A stretch of DNA of 12,889 bases from an uncultured Mollicutes bacterium (GCA_900550145.1 URRF01000032.1:1-12889); one strand, 5' to 3'; counted from the first letter of the stretch, positions 6,881 through 12,563 are shown. Numbers and translations are program-made. The notes: generated by a model not told the origin, from the sequence alone.

Positions 6881-7411
6881 TCAAGTAATATCTCGATTTT
6901 TACCTTTTTCTTTTTCTTTAAGTTTGGAATTTAAACCATAAGCAACATTAAATTCATCAATACATCTTTCTCTCATTTTATCTTGAATAACTACTAATGA
7001 TTCTTTTGTAAATATAGAAGTTTTACCAACTTGCCTTGATAAACTTGTTTTACAATTTTCTTTTACTGGAACTCCAACTATGTGCATATGTGGAGAGTGT
7101 TCATCAAAATGTATATTGGCATTTGCTATATAAAAGTCTGGAACAATTTCTTGTATATCTTCTAAATCTTTTATTTCAATAGAGTTTGATAAGTTATTTA
7201 TATATAATATTTTAGAATAATTAAATACTAGAAAGGTTATTCCTTTAATAATAACTCTATGTGGTTCAATATAAGATAGATTAGTATGTTCTATATTTCT
7301 AATATTTCCATTAATTATCTTTGGTTTAGTATTACAAAAATCACATATAAACTCAATTTTTCTTTTTAGTTCTTCCTCAAACTCTAATTGTTTACTAATA
7401 ATATTAATCAT
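6881..7411 (-). CDS. Copy B: family N-terminal domain fused to MobV-like relaxase core, cut by TGA
   Basis: I chose the ATG at 7411 because GAAAGGA (7425-7419) lies 7 nt upstream; the product is 176 aa. Residues 1-83 are the same domain as copies A and C (NTKPKIINGN, TNLSYIEPHRVII, FLVFN, IKDL). From about residue 90 it becomes a Mob_Pre/MobV relaxase: ANIHFDEHSPHMHIVGVPV contains the metal-binding motif HxDExxPHxH (His101, His108, His110). KTSIFTKESLVVIQDKMRER and LKEKEKGKNRDIT follow, then TGA. The usual MobV N-terminus with motifs I and II is absent and replaced by the family domain. Conjugative nicking is therefore probably lost; the gene may act only as a regulatory or relic ORF. Confidence 0.8.
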   Translation of the reverse strand: MINIISKQLEFEEELKRKIEFICDFCNTKPKIINGNIRNIEHTNLSYIEPHRVIIKGITFLVFNYSKILYINNLSNSIEIKDLEDIQEIVPDFYIANANIHFDEHSPHMHIVGVPVKENCKTSLSRQVGKTSIFTKESLVVIQDKMRERCIDEFNVAYGLNSKLKEKEKGKNRDIT

Positions 7412-7572
7412 AATAAAATCCTTTCTTAACACAAAAAAATATCAACTTCATTTAGAAATTGATATTTTCTATATTAAGTTCAAACTATAAAAGTTCGAAC
7501 AGATTTCCCAATGGAGCAATGACATGGGTCATTTGCGAAAAAATAGAAACAAGTAATTGATTAAATCAATCT
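7412..7572 (-). ncRNA. Structured attenuator leader of copy B
   Basis: On the minus strand the order is: 5' hairpin ATTGAT/ATCAAT (7570-7556), hairpin AATGAC/GTCATT with loop CCAT (7533-7518), GCTCC (7517-7513), an 8-bp hairpin GTTCGAAC/GTTTGAAC (7500-7478), then the terminator and ribosome binding site. ATTGAT of the first hairpin is also complementary to ATCAAT in the 5' arm of the terminator, so it could form an antiterminator. The layout matches copies A and C. Confidence 0.55.
7433..7467 (-). terminator. Leader terminator in front of copy B
   Basis: On the minus strand AAATATCAATTTC and GAAGTTGATATTT form a 13-bp stem with one U-G pair and the loop TAAAT, followed by seven T (7439-7433). 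The sequence after it, GTGTTAAGAAAGGA, closely resembles the same position in copy C. Confidence 0.8.
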
Positions 7573-7578
7573 ATTAAT

Positions 7579-7587
7579 AGTATAACA
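7579..7587 (-). promoter_or_regulatory. Extended -10 promoter of the copy B leader
   Basis: On the minus strand TGTTATACT is a TGn plus TATACT. No good -35 is visible. The adjacent CTATTAATAG (7571-7580) is a perfect 10-bp palindrome around the expected start site. The block 7570-7590 is nearly identical to 9541-9561 at the cargo operon promoter. Confidence 0.6.
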
Positions 7588-7836
7588 TATATTATATATT
7601 TTAGTATAAATATTTATAATAATTTAAATATTTTTTATTTATATTATGCATGATAAAGCAATTGTAAATTGTAGATACTTTAGAACAAGAAAAATAACAA
7701 ATAAAGATACTTTAATAAATATAAAAATGAATATTCTTATTTATGAAAAATTCAATAATATTAATTATAAAGAAATGAATTTCACATTGTATAAAGAAAG
7801 CCAATGACTTATTAATGTAAACTATTATCTTTATAA
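7588..7836. other. AT-rich intergenic stretch without a convincing gene
   Basis: This spacer lies between the cargo operon and the copy B promoter. A plus-strand ORF of 53 codons (7646-7807, MHDKAIVNCRYFRTRKITNK at its start) is open but has no ribosome binding site or promoter and ends in TGA, unlike all real genes here. A weak 5-bp hairpin at 7797-7809 could end the cargo transcript on the minus strand. I see nothing else. Confidence 0.4.
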
Positions 7837-8742
7837 TTACATTTTTTTACTCTTTTCATTCATAAATAAAAGCAATTCTGAATTTGGTTTGGAAGTTAAT
7901 TTTCCAATTAATATATCTTTAAAACTTTCTATTACACTTTCATTGCATTTATCTATAATTTCTGGCGTCAGGCAATTGTAATTAGCTATAAAATTACAAA
8001 GTTCTTCTATAGAAACATTAATGTTTTTTTCTTTACATTCAAACATATAATCCCATAGCATTTTTGTAACAAAAAAATTATAAGAACTATTTTGATCTGG
8101 TAAAACTGATAATCCATACTCATCTCGTGGGATAAATAAATTAGGAATATCAAATGAATTTTTTATTTTGGGATTTTCATCTAAAAATTTTAAAAATTCT
8201 TCATAGTGCTCTTTACTTGCAAATCTCATAACAATTGCATCATTTGATGGCACATTTCTAAATTTACATTCTCCAAGTTCTTCATTCGGATGATTCTTAT
8301 AAAGATTATCTATAAATTTTTGAAGTTCTATCATAACTTCAATATATTTTTCTGGCTTTATTGATAAATATACTTTACAAAAAATATCATCAGTTCTTTT
8401 TATAGAATATATAAAATCATTATTTTTTACCATATTAGGAGATGCATTAAACCAACCAAATGATACTCTTTCTCTTCTTTCAAATGTTGCTTTTTGTCTA
8501 TCTGCACTACCGCGAGAAGGAGAATAAATTCCAGATCTTCTAATTCCAGAAATACTGGCAGAGTCAAAAAAATCAGAAAAAACCATCAAGTCATACTTTA
8601 AATCTCGGTCTTTAGATAAATCATATCTATTTGTAATTATTTTATATAATTCATAGAATTCTTTATCATCTTTAGAGGTATCTTTTGTGGTAAAATTACT
8701 TTTTATAAAAAACTCATAATATTTATTTAAAATATTTTGCAT
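7837..8742 (-). CDS. Second cargo gene: 301-aa protein, possibly HopA1-like
   Basis: AGGAGAA (8757-8751) lies 8 nt before the ATG, and the gene starts 17 nt after the stop of the upstream gene, so the two form an operon. The protein is soluble, with no signal peptide or membrane segment. Residues about 65-105 are unusually Arg/Ser-rich (SGIRRSGIYSPSRGSADRQK, then FERRERVSFGWFN). The middle reads CKVYLSIKPE, then SNDAIVMRF about 45 residues later, then DIPNLFIPRDEYGLSVLPD. This order (KvYl.v.Pe, then a D.ivv.f strand, then an acidic G.s..p segment) reminds me of HopA1-type effector domains, which also occur in class V lanthipeptide gene clusters. That is a weak impression from memory and not an identification; no lanthipeptide kinase-like gene is nearby. 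Unknown toxin, effector or defence protein is possible. Confidence 0.7.
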   Translation of the reverse strand: MQNILNKYYEFFIKSNFTTKDTSKDDKEFYELYKIITNRYDLSKDRDLKYDLMVFSDFFDSASISGIRRSGIYSPSRGSADRQKATFERRERVSFGWFNASPNMVKNNDFIYSIKRTDDIFCKVYLSIKPEKYIEVMIELQKFIDNLYKNHPNEELGECKFRNVPSNDAIVMRFASKEHYEEFLKFLDENPKIKNSFDIPNLFIPRDEYGLSVLPDQNSSYNFFVTKMLWDYMFECKEKNINVSIEELCNFIANYNCLTPEIIDKCNESVIESFKDILIGKLTSKPNSELLLFMNEKSKKM

Positions 8743-8759
8743 AATTTTATTTCTCCTAT

Positions 8760-9527
8760 TTATTTTGTTATTTTATTATCAACAGGGTAGTTAACTTTTT
8801 GTAATAATCCTTTAATTAAGTTACTTACTATTACCATACTATCTTTATCAATATTAGAATCAGCAACTGTTGCCTCTAAAGATTCTTTAGTGTATATAGG
8901 CATCCCATTACTATCTTTTAAAATAACTAAACCTTTATCTGTGTCTTCTAATTGAATTTTTAAAGTATCTTTTGAAAATGAATTAAATACAACATTTCCA
9001 TTTTCATAAATATCAATTGTACCATTTAGAAATTTTATTCCATCCCCATATCTTAATTCGTTTTGTTCTTCAGTTATACCAATTCTAATTATATTCGATG
9101 CTGCATCATCTATACTTGGGATATATGAAATAGAAGGATTTACTTTAATTCTCTTAGAAACACCTATTCCTACAGAAATAAAAAATTCATAAGAACATAA
9201 CTTTCTAATCATTGCTTTATTTTCAATAATAGCCTTTATAAAATCATTACTTGAAAGAATTTCTTCATTAATACTTCTTAAATAACTAACAATCTTTTCT
9301 TCATCTTCATTAAAAAACTTTTCTAACAATCGTTGTGGAAAACCGCCATATAAAAACCTCAATACATCGCTTGAAAAATTAAAAAATGCTTGTTCATCTT
9401 GATTAACATCTTTTTCTTTTGGATAACTTTTTGTATCTGAATTTGAGTATCCTCTCATATGACTTTGCATATTTGCATTAATTTGAGAACATACTATTCC
9501 TATAATTGAATTCATTGATAAATTCAT
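8760..9527 (-). CDS. First cargo gene: 255-aa protein of unknown function
   Basis: AAGAGGTG (9540-9533) lies 5 nt before the ATG. The protein starts MNLSMNSIIGIVCSQINANM, which is amphipathic rather than a clear signal peptide, followed by a polar linker (residues about 22-45). A helical region then follows (FSSDVLRFLYGGFPQRLLEK) and a part with many predicted beta strands (IRIGITEEQNEL, FLNGTIDIYENGNVVFNSF). I do not recognise any domain. It is the promoter-proximal gene of the two-gene operon, so it may be the immunity, antitoxin or partner component of the 301-aa protein, but the sequence does not show this. Confidence 0.68.
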   Translation of the reverse strand: MNLSMNSIIGIVCSQINANMQSHMRGYSNSDTKSYPKEKDVNQDEQAFFNFSSDVLRFLYGGFPQRLLEKFFNEDEEKIVSYLRSINEEILSSNDFIKAIIENKAMIRKLCSYEFFISVGIGVSKRIKVNPSISYIPSIDDAASNIIRIGITEEQNELRYGDGIKFLNGTIDIYENGNVVFNSFSKDTLKIQLEDTDKGLVILKDSNGMPIYTKESLEATVADSNIDKDSMVIVSNLIKGLLQKVNYPVDNKITK

Positions 9528-9549
9528 ATTTACACCTCTTTCTATTAAT

Positions 9550-9558
9550 AGTATACCA
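9550..9558 (-). promoter_or_regulatory. Extended -10 promoter of the cargo operon
   Basis: On the minus strand TGGTATACT is a TGn plus TATACT. It lies 22 bp before the ATG, which leaves a very short untranslated leader. CTATTAATAG at 9542-9551 is a palindrome at the expected start site, as at the copy B promoter. Confidence 0.65.
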
Positions 9559-9559
9559 T

Positions 9560-9575
9560 ATTTCTAGCTAGAAAT
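9560..9575. promoter_or_regulatory. Perfect 16-bp palindrome, likely operator of the cargo operon
   Basis: ATTTCTAGCTAGAAAT is a perfect inverted repeat located between the -10 element and the -35 position of the cargo promoter. A dimeric repressor bound here would block RNA polymerase. No regulator gene of known type is adjacent, so the binding protein could be the first cargo protein or one encoded elsewhere. Confidence 0.55.
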
Positions 9576-9741
9576 CATTAATTTGAGATGATTTTATAGT
9601 TTTTAGTTAGTTCTTTTTATTTCTTTAAAAGAATACTTTACAAATACTATATTATATAAGTTAACTAAAGCAAAATATAATTTAAGTAATTAAGGTTATA
9701 TACTTTTTATTAAAATAAATAGATTTTTTTAATATTTAGGC
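9576..9741. other. AT-rich spacer upstream of the cargo operon
   Basis: No ORF is supported. TTTAGTTA at 9602-9609 is complementary to TAACTAAA at 9662-9669, and TTCTTTAAAAGAA at 9621-9633 is a palindrome around a central A. These may be chance in such AT-rich DNA. The repeats from 9742 to 9947 are listed separately. Confidence 0.4.
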
Positions 9742-9786
9742 ATCCAACATTCATCCAAAATTTCTAGTATATATCCAACCGTTGGA
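9742..9786 (+). repeat. Three ATCCAA repeats, the last part of a TCCAAC inverted repeat
   Basis: ATCCAA occurs at 9742-9747, 9753-9758 and 9773-9778. The spacings of 11 and 20 bp are about one and two helical turns, which puts them on one face of the DNA. The third lies inside TCCAAC-C-GTTGGA (9774-9786), a perfect odd palindrome. This could be a protein-binding array such as an operator, recombinase accessory site or replication iteron. Confidence 0.4.
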
Positions 9787-9836
9787 AGTAAAACAAAATC
9801 TCGCAAACCCTTAAATTAATTGATTTAAATAAAAAG

Positions 9837-9856
9837 TATGGTAGAATTCTTCCATA
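9837..9856. repeat. Near-perfect 20-bp palindrome
   Basis: The left half TATGGTAGAA and the right half TTCTTCCATA are complementary at 9 of 10 positions (a T-T mismatch), centred on GAATTC. It lies downstream of the recombinase gene in a cluster of inverted repeats. Confidence 0.45.
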
Positions 9857-9865
9857 TTTTTAACT

Positions 9866-9887
9866 TTATTTTGCAAGTGCAAAATAA
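9866..9887. repeat. 9-bp inverted repeat, loop AAGT
   Basis: TTATTTTGC (9866-9874) and GCAAAATAA (9879-9887) are perfectly complementary. It sits 2 bp from the large hairpin at 9890-9947. No T run follows on either strand to make it an ordinary terminator. Confidence 0.45.
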
Positions 9888-9889
9888 GA

Positions 9890-9947
9890 AATGATAGCAC
9901 CTCAATCCCTTTATTTATATAGAATAAATTAGGGCAGTGCTATCATT
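9890..9947 (-). terminator. Large hairpin after the serine recombinase, probable terminator
   Basis: AATGATAGCAC (9890-9900) pairs perfectly with GTGCTATCATT (9937-9947). Inside, CCCT/AGGG and TTTAT/ATAAA add further pairs. On the minus strand it follows the recombinase stop by 28 nt and is succeeded by a T-rich but not uniform stretch. It may serve as terminator or as part of a recombination or replication site. Confidence 0.55.
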
Positions 9948-9975
9948 CTCTTTATCCTGCTTATTATTTACTTAC

Positions 9976-11790
9976 TTATTTTTCATTAATTATCTCTTTA
10001 ATAGTAGGTCTAAATACTAATCCAAATGTAATATCTTTACCTTTAAATAAATTTAAATCTATTATAGGTATCACTTTCAACAATTCATAATTATCTGGTA
10101 TTGCAGAATCGAATACTGCCATACCATTTTCAGTTCTATCTCCTTTATCTTCACGATATTCAATTTCAAAATATTCTCTTAAATAATCCAAATATTTATT
10201 TACTTGTTTTCTTTTCATAGGAGATGATACTAGAGTCATTTTTTCTTCATGGTTCATTTCAAATGGTAATTTATAATCATAAGCACCAACTTGCGTTAAT
10301 TTAACTGCTTTATCAATAAAACTACTTCTAAAGTTTATTTGCTTAATATCTAAACTACCTGTATCAGTCTTATCAATCACAATATTATCTATATATTTTG
10401 AAATAAATTGTTGTTTTTCTTCTTTTGTTTTTATATCCCATTCAAATTTATAAAACTCTTTTTCTTTATAACCATTATCAATAGATATTTTTTCTATGTC
10501 TCTACGAGCCATAACTTTTTCTATTGTAAAAGTATGAACATCTAATTCATTTAACTCTTGTTTTTTATTATTTAATATTTCTAATTTTTCATTTATCTTT
10601 TTTAGATCCTCTTCAAAATCTTTGAGTTCAACTATACCAGTTAGGTATGCTTTTTTAATTCTCTCTTTTTGTTTGATGTATCCCTCAATTTCTTTATCTA
10701 AATTAAGGTCAGTATTATTATCTTTTTTATCTGCAAGTATTGGTAAAAAGAAACTATTACACATTTGTTCAAATTCTAAAAACTCATATATTGCTTTTAT
10801 CATGTATTCTTCAACATAATCTTCTCTTAAATTGAAATGACAAAACTCACAATTATAATAAATATATTTTTTCTTTTTACCACCTGAACCTTTACACTTC
10901 ATTATTCTTCCGCATTTAGGACATACTAATTTTTGAAAGAATAAATAAGTTCTAGTTCTTGTATAGGTCCTTTGATTGGCTAGTTTTTGTGTTTGGCATT
11001 CTTCCCACATAGCACGAGTAATTATAGGTTCTACAACATTCATATAAATAACAGTATCACGGCCAATCTTTTTAGCTATTCTTTTGTATTGTTCATAGTC
11101 GCCCATGTAGATTCTATTATTTATAATCTTTTCTATATCAGTGTCATACCAAGATTTGTTTAACACTTTTTCTTTATTAAAAATATTAGATATTTGTTGA
11201 TAACTATTTCCCTCTAAATAAAGATTAAATATTCTTTCAATAATATGTCTAGTTGTTTCATCTATGATAGTTTTTTTACTACCATCTTTTTTATATCCAA
11301 TTGGAACAACACCAGGTAAATGGCCTGATTTTATAGCACCATTAAGTCCAAACTTTGTTCTTTCTGATACGATTTCTATTTCTAGTTGCGAAAGTACAGT
11401 TAACATTCTTACAAAGAATCTTCCATTAGCAGTACTAGTGTTAACGTCATCTCTATCACATACGAGATAGCAATTATATTTTTCTAGGATATTAATTAGT
11501 TCTTCTAAGTCGCGAACGGAACGAGTAACTCTATCTAACTTATAAGCAACTATATAATTTATTTTACCTGTTTTGACATCATTAAGCATTTCTTGGAATT
11601 TAGGTCTATGTTCCATATCTTTTGCACTTATTCCAGCGTCTTCATAAACCTTAAAAACATTATATCCTTTAAATTCACATAAACTAAGTAGTTTTTCTTT
11701 TTGCTCTGGCAAACTAAAACCTGCACGAGCTTGATCGTCAGTACTAACCCTAATGTAAATACCAGCATTCTTTATTTCTTCTTCACACAT
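9976..11790 (-). CDS. Large serine recombinase (resolvase/integrase family)
   Basis: The product is 604 aa. I chose the ATG at 11790 because AAGGAGG (11803-11797) is 6 nt upstream; a longer reading from 11823 would start inside a terminator stem. Residues about 9-150 form the resolvase catalytic domain: YIRVSTDDQ with nucleophile Ser16, and YKLDRVTRS with Arg87 and Arg90. GVVPIGYKKDG near 161-170 opens the Recombinase (PF07508) domain. A zinc ribbon follows with CPKCGR (Cys290, Cys293) and CEFC (Cys314, Cys317). A coiled coil lies at about 365-430 and a longer variable C-terminus after it. All catalytic features are intact. Such enzymes integrate and excise mobile elements between attP and attB, so it is the likely mover of this island. 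Confidence 0.94.
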   Translation of the reverse strand: MCEEEIKNAGIYIRVSTDDQARAGFSLPEQKEKLLSLCEFKGYNVFKVYEDAGISAKDMEHRPKFQEMLNDVKTGKINYIVAYKLDRVTRSVRDLEELINILEKYNCYLVCDRDDVNTSTANGRFFVRMLTVLSQLEIEIVSERTKFGLNGAIKSGHLPGVVPIGYKKDGSKKTIIDETTRHIIERIFNLYLEGNSYQQISNIFNKEKVLNKSWYDTDIEKIINNRIYMGDYEQYKRIAKKIGRDTVIYMNVVEPIITRAMWEECQTQKLANQRTYTRTRTYLFFQKLVCPKCGRIMKCKGSGGKKKKYIYYNCEFCHFNLREDYVEEYMIKAIYEFLEFEQMCNSFFLPILADKKDNNTDLNLDKEIEGYIKQKERIKKAYLTGIVELKDFEEDLKKINEKLEILNNKKQELNELDVHTFTIEKVMARRDIEKISIDNGYKEKEFYKFEWDIKTKEEKQQFISKYIDNIVIDKTDTGSLDIKQINFRSSFIDKAVKLTQVGAYDYKLPFEMNHEEKMTLVSSPMKRKQVNKYLDYLREYFEIEYREDKGDRTENGMAVFDSAIPDNYELLKVIPIIDLNLFKGKDITFGLVFRPTIKEIINEK

Positions 11791-11806
11791 CCTTATCCTC
11801 CTTAAC

Positions 11807-11851
11807 AAAAAAGGGCGAAGCAATATTTAGGTTATAAATACTACTTCACCC
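11807..11851 (-). terminator. Terminator in the leader of the serine recombinase
   Basis: Bases 11851-11838 and 11826-11813 form a 14-bp stem with a few G-U pairs, GGGTGAAG against CTTCGCCC at its base, followed by six T (11812-11807). The ribosome binding site starts 4 nt later. It lies below an extended -10 promoter at 11877-11885, so it can cut transcription of the recombinase both from that promoter and from the copy C transcript. Confidence 0.8.
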
Positions 11852-11876
11852 AATAGGTTTAATATTTTCTATAACC

Positions 11877-11885
11877 ATTATAACA
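11877..11885 (-). promoter_or_regulatory. Extended -10 promoter for the serine recombinase
   Basis: On the minus strand TGTTATAAT is a perfect TGn plus TATAAT, without a clear -35. It lies just after the copy C stop codon. A transcript from here would begin near 11870 and immediately enter the leader terminator. Confidence 0.6.
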
Positions 11886-11897
11886 CAGATTTCGTCA

Positions 11898-12173
11898 TTA
11901 TTTTAGTTTTTTAATGAAATCTTTTAAATCAGATAGTTTTATTTTGGTATTTAAATCTCTGTAGTAAGCAAATTCGTGTCCATTGAATAAAAGATATGTC
12001 TTATTATTAATAATTGCTCTATGAGGCTCTAAATAGCCTATATTGGTAGGCTCTAATTTTAATAAACTACCATTAATGAAAATAGGTTTAGTATTATTAA
12101 GCCTACAAGCCCATTCAACTTTACTTTTAAGTTCATGACTTATTTTAATTTCTTGTTTGATTATTTTTATCAT
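11898..12173 (-). CDS. Copy C of the ~85-aa family, stand-alone, upstream of the recombinase
   Basis: The product is 91 aa. The ATG at 12173 aligns with the starts of copies A and B; AAAGGTG (12191-12185) lies 11 nt upstream, a slightly long spacing. It carries all family marks: ELKSKVE helix, NTKPIFINGS, TNIGYLEPHRAII, TYLLFNG and LSDLKDFIKKLK at the end. It is intact and has no fused C-terminal domain, so it may show the free form of the domain. No membrane segment is present. It is separated from the recombinase by 107 bp that hold a promoter and a terminator. A regulatory role for the element is plausible but is inference. Confidence 0.75.
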   Translation of the reverse strand: MIKIIKQEIKISHELKSKVEWACRLNNTKPIFINGSLLKLEPTNIGYLEPHRAIINNKTYLLFNGHEFAYYRDLNTKIKLSDLKDFIKKLK

Positions 12174-12336
12174 AATATCATCAACACCTTTCTTAAACGA
12201 CAAAAAAATCAATCATTTCTGATTGATTTAATCATTAACATCGCTTTGGTGCGACGATTTTTGCTTCTGGAGCCAATGTCGTAGGTATCTACAACTTTTT
12301 TCCAATATACGAATTGATACATAAATATCAATCTCT
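12174..12336 (-). ncRNA. Structured attenuator leader of copy C
   Basis: On the minus strand the order is: 5' hairpin ATTGATA/TATCAAT (12332-12313), hairpin GTTGTAG/CTACGAC with loop ATAC (12295-12278), GCTCC (12273-12269), hairpin TCGC/GCGA (12254-12241), then a GAAA-loop terminator and the ribosome binding site. GATTGAT of the first hairpin repeats the 3' arm of the terminator and could pair with its 5' arm instead, which would prevent termination. The stems differ in sequence from copies A and B, yet the order is kept. Confidence 0.6.
12202..12229 (-). terminator. Leader terminator in front of copy C
   Basis: On the minus strand AAATCAATCA and TGATTGATTT form a perfect 10-bp stem with a GAAA tetraloop, followed by seven T (12208-12202). 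The ribosome binding site lies about 10 nt further on. Confidence 0.82.
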
Positions 12337-12342
12337 AATGAT

Positions 12343-12371
12343 ATTTTAACATAAATCGGAAAAAATAACAA
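12343..12371 (-). promoter_or_regulatory. Promoter of the copy C leader
   Basis: On the minus strand TTGTTA (12371-12366) and TAAAAT (12348-12343) are 17 bp apart, with an extended TGT directly before the -10 box. Transcription would start just before the first leader hairpin. Confidence 0.6.
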
Positions 12372-12400
12372 ATAAAAATTTGATAATGTAGCAGGCTTAA

Positions 12401-12429
12401 TTGACAAGTGCTAACAATAATGTTATATT
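12401..12429 (+). promoter_or_regulatory. Strong promoter of a short plus-strand transcription unit
   Basis: A perfect TTGACA (12401-12406) and TATATT (12424-12429) are 17 bp apart. The element is divergent from the copy C promoter. Confidence 0.75.
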
Positions 12430-12435
12430 TGAGGT

Positions 12436-12540
12436 GGTAAAAATTCAAAAGACTCTCGTCTTAAAGGATGTGAATTGTAGTTTTAATATAAGTTGCAATA
12501 AAATAAAACCTTACAGAGATTGGAGTCTGTAAGGTTTTTA
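12436..12540 (+). ncRNA. Short transcript (~105 nt), small RNA or mini-ORF
   Basis: A strong promoter and a strong terminator frame about 105 nt. AAGAC/GTCTT with loop TCTC (12449-12462) forms a small hairpin near the 5' end. A possible ORF begins at GTG 12434 (VVKIQKTLVLKD) and ends YRDWSL with TAA inside the terminator stem, but the only ribosome binding site, GAGGTGG, overlaps that start. A non-coding RNA is therefore the simpler reading. It is not complementary to any leader that I could see. Confidence 0.5.
12505..12540 (+). terminator. Terminator of the short transcript
   Basis: AAAACCTTACAGA (12505-12517) pairs perfectly with TCTGTAAGGTTTT (12526-12538) around an 8-nt loop, followed by T. 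Confidence 0.85.
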
Positions 12541-12542
12541 TC

Positions 12543-12563
12543 GTTGTAATTGGCAGTTACAAC
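12543..12563. repeat. 7-bp inverted repeat GTTGTAA/TTACAAC
   Basis: GTTGTAA at 12543-12549 and TTACAAC at 12557-12563 flank TTGGCAG. It directly follows the terminator and is not followed by a T run, so it looks more like a protein-binding or recombination site than a second terminator. Confidence 0.4.

Larger units (their letters stand above)
3643..12540. mobile_element. Putative decayed mobilizable element with serine recombinase and relaxase remnants
   Basis: This span holds a large serine recombinase, a broken MobV-like relaxase, an ABC exporter, a two-gene cargo operon, three copies of a leader-plus-ORF module and clusters of inverted repeats. Such content is typical of integrative mobilizable elements. 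I found no pair of direct repeats that could be attL and attR, so both limits are approximate and the right end may lie outside the window. An AT-only low-complexity stretch at about 3570-3635 marks the change from plus-strand backbone genes to minus-strand element genes. Confidence 0.45.

Noticed and set aside
6881..6883. TGA read as tryptophan (Mycoplasma code 4) to rescue the relaxase
   Set aside because: More than ten tryptophans in intact genes of the window are all TGG, whereas a code-4 genome of this AT content would use mostly TGA. A nonsense mutation is the simpler reading.
7646..7807. 53-codon plus-strand ORF in the spacer after the cargo operon
   Set aside because: No ribosome binding site, no promoter and no recognisable motif; kept only as a note on the spacer.
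11788..11823. Longer recombinase start at 11823
   Set aside because: The extra 11 codons lie in the terminator stem, and the AAGGAGG site fits the ATG at 11790.
12209..12322. 37-codon ORF on the minus strand inside the copy C leader
   Set aside because: It has no ribosome binding site, its ATG lies in the first hairpin, and no matching peptide exists in the leaders of copies A and B.
12174..12336. T-box leader
   Set aside because: No T-box consensus (AGGGUGGNACCGCG-like) or specifier loop is visible, and the downstream gene is not an aminoacyl-tRNA or amino acid gene.
12436..12563. tracrRNA or CRISPR-related RNA
   Set aside because: No cas gene, repeat-spacer array or anti-repeat is present in the window.
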